A stretch of DNA of 64,000 nt from Cyrtodaria siliqua (GCA_037043455.1 JAWPHD010011048.1:1-64000); one strand, 5' to 3'. Shown: positions 52,057 to 64,000, counted from the first letter of the stretch. Translations and numbers: made by a program. The notes: a model not told the origin generated them from the letters alone.

Positions 52057-53125
52057 ATGGATATTACTACTGCTGCATCAGGACTCCGTGACCTGTTAGT
52101 TGCCCATGACAATACACAAATACAGCTGTCTCTCCTAGGTAAGTTTCCAATAACTAATGAGCTTTTAATTATTATATTTGAATGTGGGTTTTAAATGTTG
52201 CCCGCAAAATGAATTGCGTGAAAAGCAATGGTTCATGTTTCGTCTCATTCAGTATGTTTAGGTCGAATAGTATAGAAAAGTCTTTATTTGTTAATGTTAA
52301 GTTGGCCCGCAAAACTCCCACGAAAAGTCTTACCCTTTTTAAGCATGTTACATATTACATCGTAGCTTTGTAACTAAATGATATTTACTCTAGCAATCAA
52401 ATAATACCGTCCTGTTAATATATATGGTTGTTTATTAGTACCGTGTTTGTAATATCCTATATATCTTATAATATAGCATGAATTTATAAAGTACAATCAT
52501 GTATGTATGTCCTTGTTTTCAGATGAACAAAACACTTCTATAAGCCAGAGGATGCTCATGTGTTCCATGGGAGGTTCCCGCTCCCAACAGCTCCACCTTG
52601 TTCTCCGCTTGTCTGTCAGTGAGGGTGTACGTCAGTTGTACACGCAATACGGGAACAAGACATGGCAACAGGTAATTACACATTATTTATATTTTTATAT
52701 TTTCATATGCGTTCTAGAATTGATTTTGGTGTTTTAGTTTCTAGCACAACTACGTATAAGCAGGATTGCGTTGAGACAAACTCTGAAATCAATAACAAAG
52801 AACCAAGAGTGTTGCTACCGCGATTTTCGCTGTGAATTATATGATTATGCTCTTATTCCATATACTACGTTTTTTTACTGACTTTCCTTCGTTATTATTT
52901 TCATATAATTTGTTATTCATTTGCTTGTTCCTTCGTTTATTCAAATTTTAATAACTTCAGGTCCAGCAAAAGGCCAGTTCCATCGCGATAGCACTCGAGT
53001 CAGACGATAGTGACAGTGAACAGACGTCACCAATGAGGTCAAGGTCATCAGCACCAGTTACCAGCAATGACAAGGCTGTTGGAGTGTGGGCTAGCGCTTT
53101 CTGCGAGTTTTACAGAGACTGTTAA
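52057..53125 (+). CDS. Orphan 131-aa protein, copy 11
   Basis: Exons 52057-52138, 52523-52671 and 52961-53125. Coding sequence identical to copy 1; intron-2 T at 52861. Confidence 0.85.
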
Positions 53126-53333
53126 TGATATCAGTAGCAATAGATATTATATTGTGTGTTGTGATTTAAGAATGTGCTATTCGACTATTGAGACGTGCTA
53201 AAGAAGATGTTGTTTGAAATGTGATTGTTATTTATTATCAGCATCATGCTATTATACATATGTTTTATATACATTAATTGTAATACCCTAATGTTAAATA
53301 TGGGTTATATAATACATGTGATATTATTATGAA

Positions 53334-53339
53334 AATAAA
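53334..53339 (+). promoter_or_regulatory. Poly(A) signal AATAAA, copy 11
   Basis: Hexamer 209 bp after the stop of copy 11. Confidence 0.7.
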
Positions 53340-53412
53340 TATTATTGAATATTAGCTTGTACGTTATATTTAAACATAGTTATTTGTTGAAGATTGATGT
53401 CGTAAAGCACAC

Positions 53413-53557
53413 ATATGATTATGCTCTTATTCCACATACTACGTTTATTTACTGACTTTCCTTCGTTATTATTTTCATATAATTTGTTATTCATTTGCTT
53501 GTTCCTTCGTTTATTTAAATTTTAATAACTTCAGGTCCAGCAAAAGGCCAGTTCCAT
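53413..53557 (+). pseudogene. Short intron2/exon3 fragment, unit 12
   Basis: 145-bp short form with T at 53516; acceptor intact, open frame 53535-53693. Confidence 0.87.
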
Positions 53558-53654
53558 ATTTAAACATAGTTATTTGTTGAAGATTGATGTCGTAAAGCAC
53601 ACTTATTCAGTAGTGACCAATAGCCACCAGAAGATTGACAGTTACACCCCACCT

Positions 53655-55529
53655 ACTGAACATATAAAACGACAGTATAACTTACATATATAGAGTACAC
53701 ATTAACTGTATGTATTACCTTATATGCCTTCAGTACACATACAACTGACAGATTAACTTAAACCGTTCGGTACGGACCAAACTGACAGGATACCGCATAC
53801 TCTAAAACTAACATAATACGTTACATGCGTACTGCATATATACAATGCGTACTGCACATACAAAACTGACAGTATAACTTAGCGTGTATAGCACATATAC
53901 AACTGACAGTATAACTTACAGCGTACAGCAGATATAAAACTGACAGCATAACATACATTGTAAAGCACATATACAACTGACAGTATAACTTACAGCATAC
54001 AGCACATATAAAATTGAAAGTATAACATACATTCTAAATCACATATACAACTGACAATATAACTTAAACTGTTCGGTACGCACCAAACTGACAGGATACC
54101 GCATACTCTAAAACTAACATAATACGTTACATGCGTACTGCACATATACAATGCGTACTGCACATATAAAGCTGACAGTATAACTTACAGCGTACAGTAC
54201 ATATACAATTGACAGTATAACTTAGCGTGTATAGCACATATACAACTGACAGTATAACTTACAGCTTACAGCACATATAAAACTGACAGCATAACATACA
54301 TTGTAAAGCACATATACAACTGACAGTATAACTTACACCATACATCACATATAAAATTACATTATAACGTACAGCGTTCAGAACATACAAAACTGACAGC
54401 ACAACTTACAGTGTACAGCAGACAAAAAACTGACAGTACAACTTACAACAGTCCATTGTCATACTTTTTTTTAAAGTGTACACCACATATAAGACTGACA
54501 GTATAACTAACGGAGTATATCTCATATAAAATTGACAGTATAACATACATTGTACAGCACATATACAACTAACAGTATAACTTACACCATATATCACATA
54601 TAAAATTACAGTATAACTTGCAGCGTACAGCATATATAAAATTGACAGTACAACTTAAAGTGTACAGCAGACATAAAACAGACAGTACAACTTAAAGTTT
54701 ACAGCACATTTACAACTGACAGAATAACATACAGCGTACAGCACATATAAGACTGACTCTAAAACTTATATGATACAGCATGCTTACAACTGACAGTATA
54801 ACTTAGAGCGTACAGTACCTATAAAACTGACGCTATAACATACAATGCAATGTAAACTACATTATAACTTAAAGCGTACAGCACATATAAAACTGACAGT
54901 ATAACTGACAGTGTACAGTTCATATAACAATTACAGTATAACTTACATCATACATCACATATAAAAAAAAACATTATAACTTACAGTGCACAGCAGACAT
55001 AAAACTGACAGTACAACTTAAAGTGAACAGCACATATACAACTGACAGAATAACTTACAGTGTACAACACATATAAAACTGACAGTATAACTTACAGCTT
55101 ACAGAACATATAAAAATACAGTATAACTTACAACGTGCAGCACATATAAAATTACTGTATATATAACAGCGTACAGCACCTATAAAATTGACTTTACAAC
55201 TTACATTGTACAGCACACATAAAACTGAAACTACAACTTACAGTGTACAGTACATATACAACTGACTGTATAACTTGCAGTGTTCAGCACATATAAATCT
55301 GACAGCGTAAATTACAGTATTCAGCACATATACAACTGACAATTTAACTTACAGTGCACAGCACATATACAATTGACATTATAACTTACAGCGTACAGCA
55401 CATATAAAAAAGACAGTTTAGTGTACCGTGTACAGCACACTTAAAAGTTATATTATATCTTAAAGGGTACAGCTTATTTGAAATTGACAGTAGAAATAAC
55501 ATGCAAACAGCACTCATGAAACTGACACG
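53655..55529. repeat. 37-bp minisatellite, block B of unit 12
   Basis: 1875 bp with the additional A near 54967, as in unit 9. Confidence 0.9.
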
Positions 55530-56593
55530 TTCGTATGACTATAGCCAACTGATGAACATGTTATATTTTCCTGAAACAATTTCCAAGATCTTGTTTACTG
55601 TTACCTTGACCTGTTACTCAATATCACGTTAATCAATGCATTATAGTAGCTGAGTCAAATATATAAATTACAAGCATAATCAAACTCATAGTGAATTACA
55701 CAATGACTTAGAGATCTTCGGGCCTTACTCGGCGTTTAAAACCTTTAAAAACGCAGAAAGTTATCAATTTACATAGTTGTTATATATAGCAATAAATACT
55801 TTTGTTTTCTGTACATTTACAATAGGTGTACAATAAATCCAAATGCACAGCATTTTCATGACAACTGATCTAATAAACTAAGATAACACTTAATACACGT
55901 ATAAGGAAAATTAAAGAAACCATTTTTTTAACCATTACAGACATATTATGAAAACGTGCTTTATGTATCTTTTTTATCTGTACACTAATTTAAAATATAG
56001 CATGTGACAGCCATATTATTTGTTTCGAGAGTTTTGATATTAAACTTGAATTTCCCTTCTTTAAAAAAGGGTTTGGTCTTGCTTATTAATAAAATTCAAA
56101 TATCGATAAATGAGAAATAATAATTCAGAACTATAGAGGTAATCCAATGTGATAAATCTTCGTAATCCGATCATTTAATTAAGACAATATATTTCGTCTA
56201 ACCCTTTGATGTCCTTTCGTCCTTTCTAATAATGTACTCAACACAAATCAATCCAAATACTGGTCATCTTATTAACAGATAATTAATTAGCAAACTAAAG
56301 TTTGAAGGTGTTTGCACATATTCTATTAATTGCATATAAATTGCGTCTTATTAATAACGGACAATACGTTGACCTATTATTCCAATCAATGGTTATCCAA
56401 CCCAGTGATTAATCAGTAATTAAAATTAATCAGCACCAATCAAGTAAAAAGGCATCCCTTTTATCTTCTTTGATGTATTTTTAAACAAATCAATTAAGGC
56501 ATGTTTCTTTATTAATCAGTACAACAGTTCATCTTATTATCTTTTAATTAATTGACAAACCATTTAGTGATGTTGATTGTCTATTTTCAACGG

Positions 56594-56600
56594 TATATAA
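56594..56600 (+). promoter_or_regulatory. TATA box, gene copy 12
   Basis: TATATAA 101 bp upstream of the ATG at 56695. Confidence 0.7.
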
Positions 56601-56694
56601 CCTTGAAATTATCAGTAGCATATCAATCACTTCTGTGAATCTACTGGTTTCATATCAAATACTACAACATTAGTTTTCGTCTGCATATATCACC

Positions 56695-57763
56695 ATGGAT
56701 ATTACTACTGCTGCATCAGGACTCCGTGACCTGTTAGTTGCCCATGACAATACACAAATACAGCTGTCTCTCCTAGGTAAGTTTCCAATAACTAATGAGC
56801 TTTTAATTATTATATTTGAATGTGGGTTTTAAATGTTGCCCGCAAAATGAATTGCGTGAAAAGCAATGGTTCATGTTTCGTCTCATTCAGTATGTTTAGG
56901 TCGAATAGTATAGAAAAGTCTTTATTTGTTAATGTTAAGTTGGCCCGCAAAACTCCCACGAAAAGTCTTACCCTTTTTAAGCATGTTACATATTACATCG
57001 TAGCTTTGTAACTAAATGATATTTACTCTAGCAATCAAATAATACCGTCCTGTTAATATATTTGGTTGTTTATTAGTACCGTGTTTGTAATATCCTATAT
57101 ATCTTATAATATAGCATGAATTTATAAAGTACAATCATGTATGTATGTCCTTGTTTTCAGATGAACAAAACACTTCTATAAGCCAGAGGATGCTCATGTG
57201 TTCCATTGGAGGTTCCCGCTCCCAACAGCTCCACCTTGTTCTCCGCTTGTCTGTCAGTGAGGGTGTACGTCAGTTGTACACGCAATACGGGAACAAGACA
57301 TGGCAACAGGTAATTACACATTATTTATTTTTTTATATTTTCATATGCGTTCTAGAATTGATTTTGGTGTTTTAGTTTCTAGCACAACTACGTATAAGCA
57401 GGATTGCGTTGAGACAAACTCTGAAATCAATAACAAAGAACCAAGAGTGTTGCTACCGCGATTTTCGCTGTGAATTATATGATTATGCTCTTATTCCACA
57501 TACTACGTTTTTTTACTGACTTTCCTTCGTTATTATTTTCATATAATTTGTTATTCATTTGCTTGTTCCTTCGTTTATTCAAATTTTAATAACTTCAGGT
57601 CCAGCAAAAGGCCAGTTCCATCGCGATAGCACTCGAGTCAGACGATAGTGACAGTGAACAGACGTCACCAATGAGGTCAAGGTCATCAGCACCAGTTACC
57701 AGCAATGACAAGGCTGTTGGAGTGTGGGCTAGCGCTTTCTGCGAGTTTTACAGAGACTGTTAA
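56695..57763 (+). CDS. Orphan 131-aa protein, copy 12 (M43I variant)
   Basis: Exons 56695-56776, 57161-57309 and 57599-57763. G to T at 57207 gives Met43 to Ile, as in copy 9. Intron 1 has the linked T at 57062, and intron 2 a private A-to-T at 57329. All splice sites and the frame are intact. Confidence 0.85.
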
Positions 57764-57971
57764 TGATATCAGTAGCAATAGATATTATATTGTGTGTTGT
57801 GATTTAAGAATGTGCTATTCGACTATTGAGACGTGCTAAAGAAGATGTTGTTTGAAATGTGATTGTTATTTATTATCAGCATCATGCTATTATACATATG
57901 TTTTATATACATTAATTGTAATACCCTAATGTTATATATGGGTTATATAATACATGTGATATTATTATGAA

Positions 57972-57977
57972 AATAAA
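57972..57977 (+). promoter_or_regulatory. Poly(A) signal AATAAA, copy 12
   Basis: Hexamer 209 bp after the stop of copy 12. Confidence 0.7.
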
Positions 57978-58102
57978 TATTATTGAATATTAGCTTGTAC
58001 GTTATATTTAAACATAGTTATTTGTTGAAGATTGATGTCGTAAAGCACACTTATTCAGTAGTGACCAATAGCCACCAGAAGATTGACATTTACACCCCAC
58101 CT

Positions 58103-58642
58103 ACTGAACATATAAAACGACAGTATAACTTACATATATAGAGTACACATTAACTGTATGTATTACCTTATATGCCTTCAGTACACATACAACTGACAGA
58201 TTAACTTAAACCGTTCGGTACGGACCAAACTGACAGGATACCGCATACTCTAAAACTAACATAATACGTTACATGCGTACTGCATATATACAATGCGTAC
58301 TGCACATACAAAACTGACAGTATAACTTACAGCGTGCAGTATATATAAAATTGACAGTATAACTTAGCGTGTATAGCACATATACAACTGACAGTATAAC
58401 TTACAGCGTACAGCAGATATAAAACTGACAGCATAACATACATTGTAAAGCACATATACAACTGACAGTATAACTTACAGCATACAGCACATATAAAATT
58501 GAAAGTATAACATACATTCTAAATCACATATACAACTGACAATATAACTTAAACTGTTCGGTACGCACCAAACTGACAGGATACCGCATACTCTAAAACT
58601 AACATAATACGTTACATGCGTACTGCACATATACAATGCGTA
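58103..58642. repeat. 37-bp minisatellite, block A of unit 13
   Basis: 540 bp, standard block A; preceded by the GATTGACATTTAC variant (58089) shared with unit 8. Confidence 0.9.
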
Positions 58643-58911
58643 TAGAATTGATTTTGGTGTTTTAGTTTCATGCACAACTACGTATAAGCAGGATTGCGTT
58701 GAGACAAACTCTGAAATCAATAACAAAGAACCAAGAGTGTTGCTACCGCGATTTTCGCTGTGAATTATATGATTATGCTCTTATTCCACATACTACGTTT
58801 ATTTACTGACTTTCCTTCGTTATTATTTTCATATAATTTGTTATTCATTTGCTTGTTCCTTCGTTTATTCAAATTTTAATAACTTCAGGTCCAGCAAAAG
58901 GCCAATTCCAT
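58643..58911 (+). pseudogene. Long intron2/exon3 fragment, unit 13
   Basis: 269-bp long form with a change in the exon-like part (GGCCAATTCC near 58904; Ser to Asn in the frame). Acceptor intact, open frame 58889-59047. Confidence 0.87.
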
Positions 58912-59008
58912 ATTTAAACATAGTTATTTGTTGAAGATTGATGTCGTAAAGCACACTTATTCAGTAGTGACCAATAGCCACCAGAAGATTGACAGTTACA
59001 CCCCACCT

Positions 59009-60734
59009 ACTGAACATATAAAACGACAGTATAACTTACATATATAGAGTACACATTAACTGTATGTATTACCTTATATGCCTTCAGTACACATACAACT
59101 GACAGATTAACTTAAACCGTTCGGTACGGACCAAACTGACAGGATACCGCATACTCTAAAACTAACATAATACGTTACATGCGTACTGCATATATACAAT
59201 GCGTACTGCACATACAAAACTGACAGTATAACTTAGCGTGTATAGCACATATACAACTGACAGTATAACTTAAACTGTTCGGTACGCACCAAACTGACAG
59301 GATACCGCATACTCTAAAACTAACATAATACGTTACATGCGTACTGCACATATACAATGCGTACTGCACATATAAAGCTGACAGTATAACTTACAGCGTA
59401 CAGTACATATACAATTGACAGTATAACTTAGCGTGTATAGCACATATACAACTGACAGTATAACTTACAGCTTACAGCACATATAAAACTGACAGCATAA
59501 CATACATTGTAAAGCACATATACAACTGACAGTATAACTTACACCATACATCACATATAAAATTACATTATAACGTACAGCGTTCAGAACATACAAAACT
59601 GACAGCACAACTTACAGTGTACAGCAGACAAAAAACTGACAGTACAACTTACAACAGTCCATTGTCATACTTTTTTTTAAAGTGTACACCACATATAAGA
59701 CTGACAGTATAACTAACGGAGTATATCTCATATACAATTGACAGTATAACATACATTGTACAGCACATATACAACTAACAGTATAACTTACACCATATAT
59801 CACATATAAAATTACAGTATAACTTGCAGCGTACAGCATATATAAAATTGACAGTACAACTTAAAGTGTACAGCAGACATAAAACAGACAGTACAACTTA
59901 AAGTTTACAGCACATTTACAACTGACAGAATAACATACAGCGTACAGCACATATAAGACTGACTCTAAAACTTATATGATACAGCATGCTTACAACTGAC
60001 AGTATAACTTAGAGCGTACAGTACCTATAAAACTGACGCTATAACATACAATGCAATGTAAACTACATTATAACTTAAAGCGTACAGCACATATAAAACT
60101 GACAGTATAACTGACAGTGTACAGTTCATATAACAATTACAGTATAACTTACATCATACATCACATATAAAAAAAACATTATAACTTACAGTGCACAGCA
60201 GACATAAAACTGACAGTACAACTTAAAGTGAACAGCACATATACAACTGACAGAATAACTTACAGTGTACAACACATATAAAACTGACAGTATAACTTAC
60301 AGCTTACAGAACATATAAAAATACAGTATAACTTACAACGTGCAGCACATATAAAATTACTGTATATATAACAGCGTACAGCACCTATAAAATTGACTTT
60401 ACAACTTACCTTGTACAGCACACATAAAACTGAAACTACAACTTACAGTGTACAGTACATATACAACTGACTGTATAACTTGCAGTGTTCAGCACATATA
60501 AATCTGACAGCGTAAATTACAGTATTCAGCACATATACAACTGACAATTTAACTTACAGTGCACAGCACATATAAAATTGACATTATAACTTACAGCGTA
60601 CAGCACATATAAAAAAGACAGTTTAGTGTACCGTGTACAGCACACTTAAAAGTTATATTATATCTTAAAGGGTACAGCTTATTTGAAATTGACAGTAGAA
60701 ATAACATGCAAACAGCACTCATGAAACTGACACG
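59009..60734. repeat. 37-bp minisatellite, block B of unit 13
   Basis: 1726-bp short form as in units 1 and 8; C at 60410 shared with units 8, 10 and 11; a private CATATACAATTGACAG near 59733. Confidence 0.9.
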
Positions 60735-61798
60735 TTCGTATGACTATAGCCAACTGATGAACATGTTATATTTTCCTGAAACAATTTCCAAGATCTTGTT
60801 TACTGTTACCTTGACCTGTTACTCAATATCACGTTAATCAATGCATTATAGTAGCTGAGTCAAATATATAAATTACAAGCATAATCAAACTCATAGTGAA
60901 TTACACAATGACTTAGAGATCTTCGGGCCTTACTCGGCGTTTAAAACCTTTAAAAACGCAGAAAGTTATCAATTTACATAGTTGTTATATATAGCAATAA
61001 ATACTTTTGTTTTCTGTACATTTACAATAGGTGTACAATAAATCCAAATGCACAGCATTTTCATGACAACTGATCTAATAAACTAAGATAACACTTAATA
61101 CACGTATAAGGAAAATTAAAGAAACCATTTTTTTAACCATTACAGACATATTATGAAAACGTGCTTTATGTATCTTTTTTATCTGTACACTAATTTAAAA
61201 TATAGCATGTGACAGCCATATTATTTGTTTCGAGAGTTTTGATATTAAACTAGAATTTCCCTTCTTTAAAAAAGGGTTTGGTCTTGCTTATTAATAAAAT
61301 TCAAATATCGATAAATGAGAAATAATAATTCAGAACTATAGAGGTAATCCAATGTGATAAATCTTCGTAATCCGATCATTTAATTAAGACAATATATTTC
61401 GTCTAACCCTTTGATGTCCTTTCGTCCTTTCTAATAATGTACTCAACACAAATCAATCCAAATACTGGTCATCTTATTAACAGATAATTAATTAGCAAAC
61501 TAAAGTTTGAAGGTGTTTGCACATATTCTATTAATTGCATATAAATTGCGTCTTATTAATAACGGACAATACGTTGACCTATTATTCCAATCAATGGTTA
61601 TCCAACCCAGTGATTAATCAGTAATTAAAATTAATCAGCACCAATCAAGTAAAAAGGCATCCCTTTTATCTTCTTTGATGTATTTTTAAACAAATCAATT
61701 AAGGCATGTTTCTTTATTAATCAGTACAACAGTTCATCTTATTATCTTTTAATTAATTGACAAACCATTTAGTGATGTTGATTGTCTATTTTCAACGG

Positions 61799-61805
61799 TA
61801 TATAA
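61799..61805 (+). promoter_or_regulatory. TATA box, gene copy 13
   Basis: TATATAA 101 bp upstream of the ATG at 61900. Confidence 0.7.
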
Positions 61806-61899
61806 CCTTGAAATTATCAGTAGCATATCAATCACTTCTGTGAATCTACTGGTTTCATATCAAATACTACAACATTAGTTTTCGTCTGCATATATCACC

Positions 61900-62968
61900 A
61901 TGGATATTACTACTGCTGCATCAGGACTCCGTGACCTGTTAGTTGCCCATGACAATACACAAATACAGCTGTCTCTCCTAGGTAAGTTTCCAATAACTAA
62001 TGAGCTTTTAATTATTATATTTGAATGTGGGTTTTAAATGTTGCCCGCAAAATGAATTGCGTGAAAAGCAATGGTTCATGTTTCGTCTCATTCATTATGT
62101 TTAGGTCGAATAGTATAGAAAAGTCTTTATTTGTTAATGTTAAGTTGGCCCGCAAAACTCCCACGAAAAGTCTTACCCTTTTTAAGCATGTTACATATTA
62201 CATCGTAGCTTTGTAACTAAATGATATTTACTCTAGCAATCAAATAATACCGTCCTGTTAATATATATGGTTGTTTATTAGTACCGTGTTTGTAATATCC
62301 TATATATCTTATAATATAGCATGAATTTATAAAGTACAATCATGTATGTATGTCCTTGTTTTCAGATGAACAAAACACTTCTATAAGCCAGAGGATGCTC
62401 ATGTGTTCCATGGGAGGTTCCCGCTCCCAACAGCTCCACCTTGTTCTCCGCTTGTCTGTCAGTGAGGGTGTACGTCAGTTGTACACGCAATACGGGAACA
62501 AGACATGGCAACAGGTAATTACACATTATTTATATTTTTATATTTTCATATGCGTTCTAGAATTGATTTTGGTGTTTTAGTTTCTAGCACAACTACGTAT
62601 AAGCAGGATTGCGTTGAGACAAACTCTGAAATCAATAACAAAGAACCAAGAGTGTTGCTACCGCGATTTTCGCTGTGAATTATATGATTATGCTCTTATT
62701 CCACATACTACGTTTTTTTACTGACTTTCCTTTGTTATTATTTTCATATAATTTGTTATTCATTTGCTTGTTCCTTCGTTTATTCAAATTTTAATAACTT
62801 CAGGTCCAGCAAAAGGCCAGTTCCATCGCGATAGCACTCGAGTCAGACGATAGTGACAGTGAACAGACGTCACCAATGAGGTCAAGGTCATCAGCACCAG
62901 TTACCAGCAATGACAAGGCTGTTGGAGTGTGGGCTAGCGCTTTCTGCGAGTTTTACAGAGACTGTTAA
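61900..62968 (+). CDS. Orphan 131-aa protein, copy 13
   Basis: Exons 61900-61981, 62366-62514 and 62804-62968. Coding sequence identical to copy 1. Private intron changes lie near 62094 (TTCATTATG, intron 1) and 62732 (CCTTTGTTATT, intron 2). Confidence 0.85.
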
Positions 62969-63176
62969 TGATATCAGTAGCAATAGATATTATATTGTGT
63001 GTTGTGATTTAAGAATGTGCTATTCGACTATTGAGACGTGCTAAAGAAGATGTTGTTTGAAATGTGATTGTTATTTATTATCAGCATCATGCTATTATAC
63101 ATATGTTTTATATACATTAATTGTAATACCCTAATGTTAAATATGGGTTATATAATACATGTGATATTATTATGAA

Positions 63177-63182
63177 AATAAA
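63177..63182 (+). promoter_or_regulatory. Poly(A) signal AATAAA, copy 13
   Basis: Hexamer 209 bp after the stop of copy 13. Confidence 0.7.
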
Positions 63183-63307
63183 TATTATTGAATATTAGCT
63201 TGTACGTTATATTTAAACATAGTTATTTGTTGAAGATTGATGTCGTAAAGCACACTTATTCAGTAGTGACCAATAGCCACCAGAAGATTGACAGTTACAC
63301 CCCACCT

Positions 63308-63847
63308 ACTGAACATATAAAACGACAGTATAACTTACATATATAGAGTACACATTAACTGTATGTATTACCTTATATGCCTTCAGTACACATACAACTG
63401 ACAGATTAACTTAAACCGTTCGGTACGGACCAAACTGACAGGATACCGCATACTCTAAAACTAACATAATACGTTACATGCGTACTGCATATATACAATG
63501 CGTACTGCACATACAAAACTGACAGTATAACTTACAGCGTGCAGTATATATAAAATTGACAGTATAACTTAGCGTGTATAGCACATATACAACTGACAGT
63601 ATAACTTACAGCGTACAGCAGATATAAAACTGACAGCATAACATACATTGTAAAGCACATATACAACTGACAGTATAACTTACAGCATACAGCACATATA
63701 AAATTGAAAGTATAACATACATTCTAAATCACATATACAACTGACAATATAACTTAAACTGTTCGGTACGCACCAAACTGACAGGATACCGCATACTCTA
63801 AAACTAACATAATACGTTACATGCGTACTGCACATATACAATGCGTA
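63308..63847. repeat. 37-bp minisatellite, block A of unit 14
   Basis: 540 bp, standard block A. Confidence 0.9.
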
Positions 63848-64000
63848 TAGAATTGATTTTGGTGTTTTAGTTTCATGCACAACTACGTATAAGCAGGATT
63901 GCGTTGAGACAAACTCTGAAATCAATAACAAAGAACCAAGAGTGTTGCTACCGCGATTTTCGCTGTGAATTATATGATTATGCTCTTATTCCACATACTA
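63848..64000 (+). pseudogene. Long intron2/exon3 fragment, unit 14 (cut by window end)
   Basis: The first 153 bp of the long intron-2 copy are visible, with the TTTCATGCAC difference from the parental intron. The acceptor and exon-like end lie outside the window. Confidence 0.85.

Larger units (their letters stand above)
48489..53125 (+). repeat. Array unit 11 (short class, 4637 bp)
   Basis: Fragment 48776-48920, block B 49018-50891, 5' flank 50892-51955 (15-bp indel at 51416), gene copy 11. The fragment has TTTATTTAAATT (T at 48879), shared with unit 12. Gene and minisatellite share variants with unit 10 (50567, 52861). The register of sharing runs from gene 10 into the unit 11 fragment, and from gene 11 into the unit 12 fragment. 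Confidence 0.93.
53126..57763 (+). repeat. Array unit 12 (short class, 4638 bp)
   Basis: Fragment 53413-53557, block B 53655-55529, 5' flank 55530-56593 (15-bp indel at 56054), gene copy 12. It has the same four variants as unit 9 (extra A near 54967, T at 56047, T at 57062, missense T at 57207), but a fragment (T at 53516) like unit 11. It is therefore a mosaic. Confidence 0.93.
57764..62968 (+). repeat. Array unit 13 (long class with hairpin indel, 5205 bp)
   Basis: 3' flank (private GTTATATATGGG near 57934), block A (58103-58642), long fragment (58643-58911), flank, block B (59009-60734), 5' flank (60735-61798, with the 15-bp indel at 61259), gene copy 13. It is exactly 15 bp longer than units 1 and 8. 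It combines a long-class left half with the indel otherwise limited to short-class units, so it is a recombinant of the two. Confidence 0.93.
1..64000 (+). repeat. Tandem array of 4.6-5.5 kb gene-bearing units
   Basis: The whole window is one head-to-tail array: a partial unit, 13 complete units and a further partial unit. Each carries one three-exon gene on the + strand. Successive stop codons lie 4622 to 5527 bp apart, and aligned parts of different units differ by only scattered single bases. No sequence outside the repeat is present, so copy number and array borders are unknown. Such near-identity indicates recent amplification, continuing homogenisation, or both. Because units are nearly identical, the exact copy number depends on assembly quality. 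Confidence 0.97.
62969..64000 (+). repeat. Array unit 14 (long class, left part only)
   Basis: 3' UTR of copy 13 and flank (62969-63307), block A (63308-63847), then the long fragment running off the window. Unit 14 follows another long unit directly, which happens nowhere else among complete units except at the unit 1/hybrid 2 junction. Confidence 0.9.

Noticed and set aside
1..64000. rDNA, 5S rRNA, histone or snRNA gene cluster, as suggested by the 4.6-5.5 kb tandem layout
   Set aside because: No rRNA, histone or snRNA sequence is recognisable. The repeated gene has introns and a poly(A) signal and encodes an unrelated protein.
1..64000. Transposable element with long terminal repeats or terminal inverted repeats as the amplified unit
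   Set aside because: No transposase, integrase, reverse transcriptase, terminal inverted repeats or target-site duplications were seen. Unit junctions are seamless and in one orientation.
1..64000. The array as a pure assembly collapse or expansion artefact
   Set aside because: Units have private substitutions and structured shared variants, so most are real distinct copies. Only the number of the most similar units (4/5, 6/7, 10/11) remains open.

Overview
The window is one continuous tandem array from an AT-rich eukaryotic genome. The eukaryotic reading rests on GT-AG introns, a TATA box, a strong ATG context (CACCATGG) and AATAAA polyadenylation signals. The gene layout looks metazoan, probably invertebrate, but nothing in the sequence fixes the species. 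No bacterial genes, rRNA, tRNA, CRISPR array or transposon was found.

The array holds 13 complete units, the 3' end of a unit at the left edge and the start of another at the right edge, all in the same orientation. Measured from stop codon to stop codon, the units are 5190, 5527, 4622, 4674, 4674, 4637, 4637, 5190, 4638, 4637, 4637, 4638 and 5205 bp. Each unit contains, left to right: the 3' UTR and poly(A) signal of the preceding gene; a duplicated fragment of intron 2 plus the first 23 bp of exon 3; a block of about 1.7-1.9 kb of degenerate 37-bp minisatellite; about 1.05 kb of AT-rich 5' flank; a TATA box; and a three-exon gene on the + strand.

The gene (exons 82, 149 and 165 bp; introns 384 and 289 bp) encodes a 131-residue, Ser/Gln-rich protein that I do not recognise. 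All 13 complete copies are intact. Eleven encode the same protein, and copies 9 and 12 differ only by M43I.

There are two unit classes. Long units (1, 8, 13 and the partial 14) carry an extra 540-bp minisatellite block and a 269-bp gene fragment. Short units (3-7, 9-12) carry a 145-bp fragment. Unit 2 has both arrangements. All unit lengths are explained by a few discrete events: a 716-bp deletion, a 148-bp block (four monomers), one 37-bp monomer, a 15-bp hairpin-forming indel and one homopolymer base. Shared variants between units show local duplication and exchange by unequal crossing over or gene conversion.

The most notable observation is that the exon-3 fragment keeps its splice acceptor and opens a 52-codon frame running through the 3' flank into the minisatellite. 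It is in phase with exon 2, so it could act as an alternative terminal exon. Neither edge of the array lies in the window.
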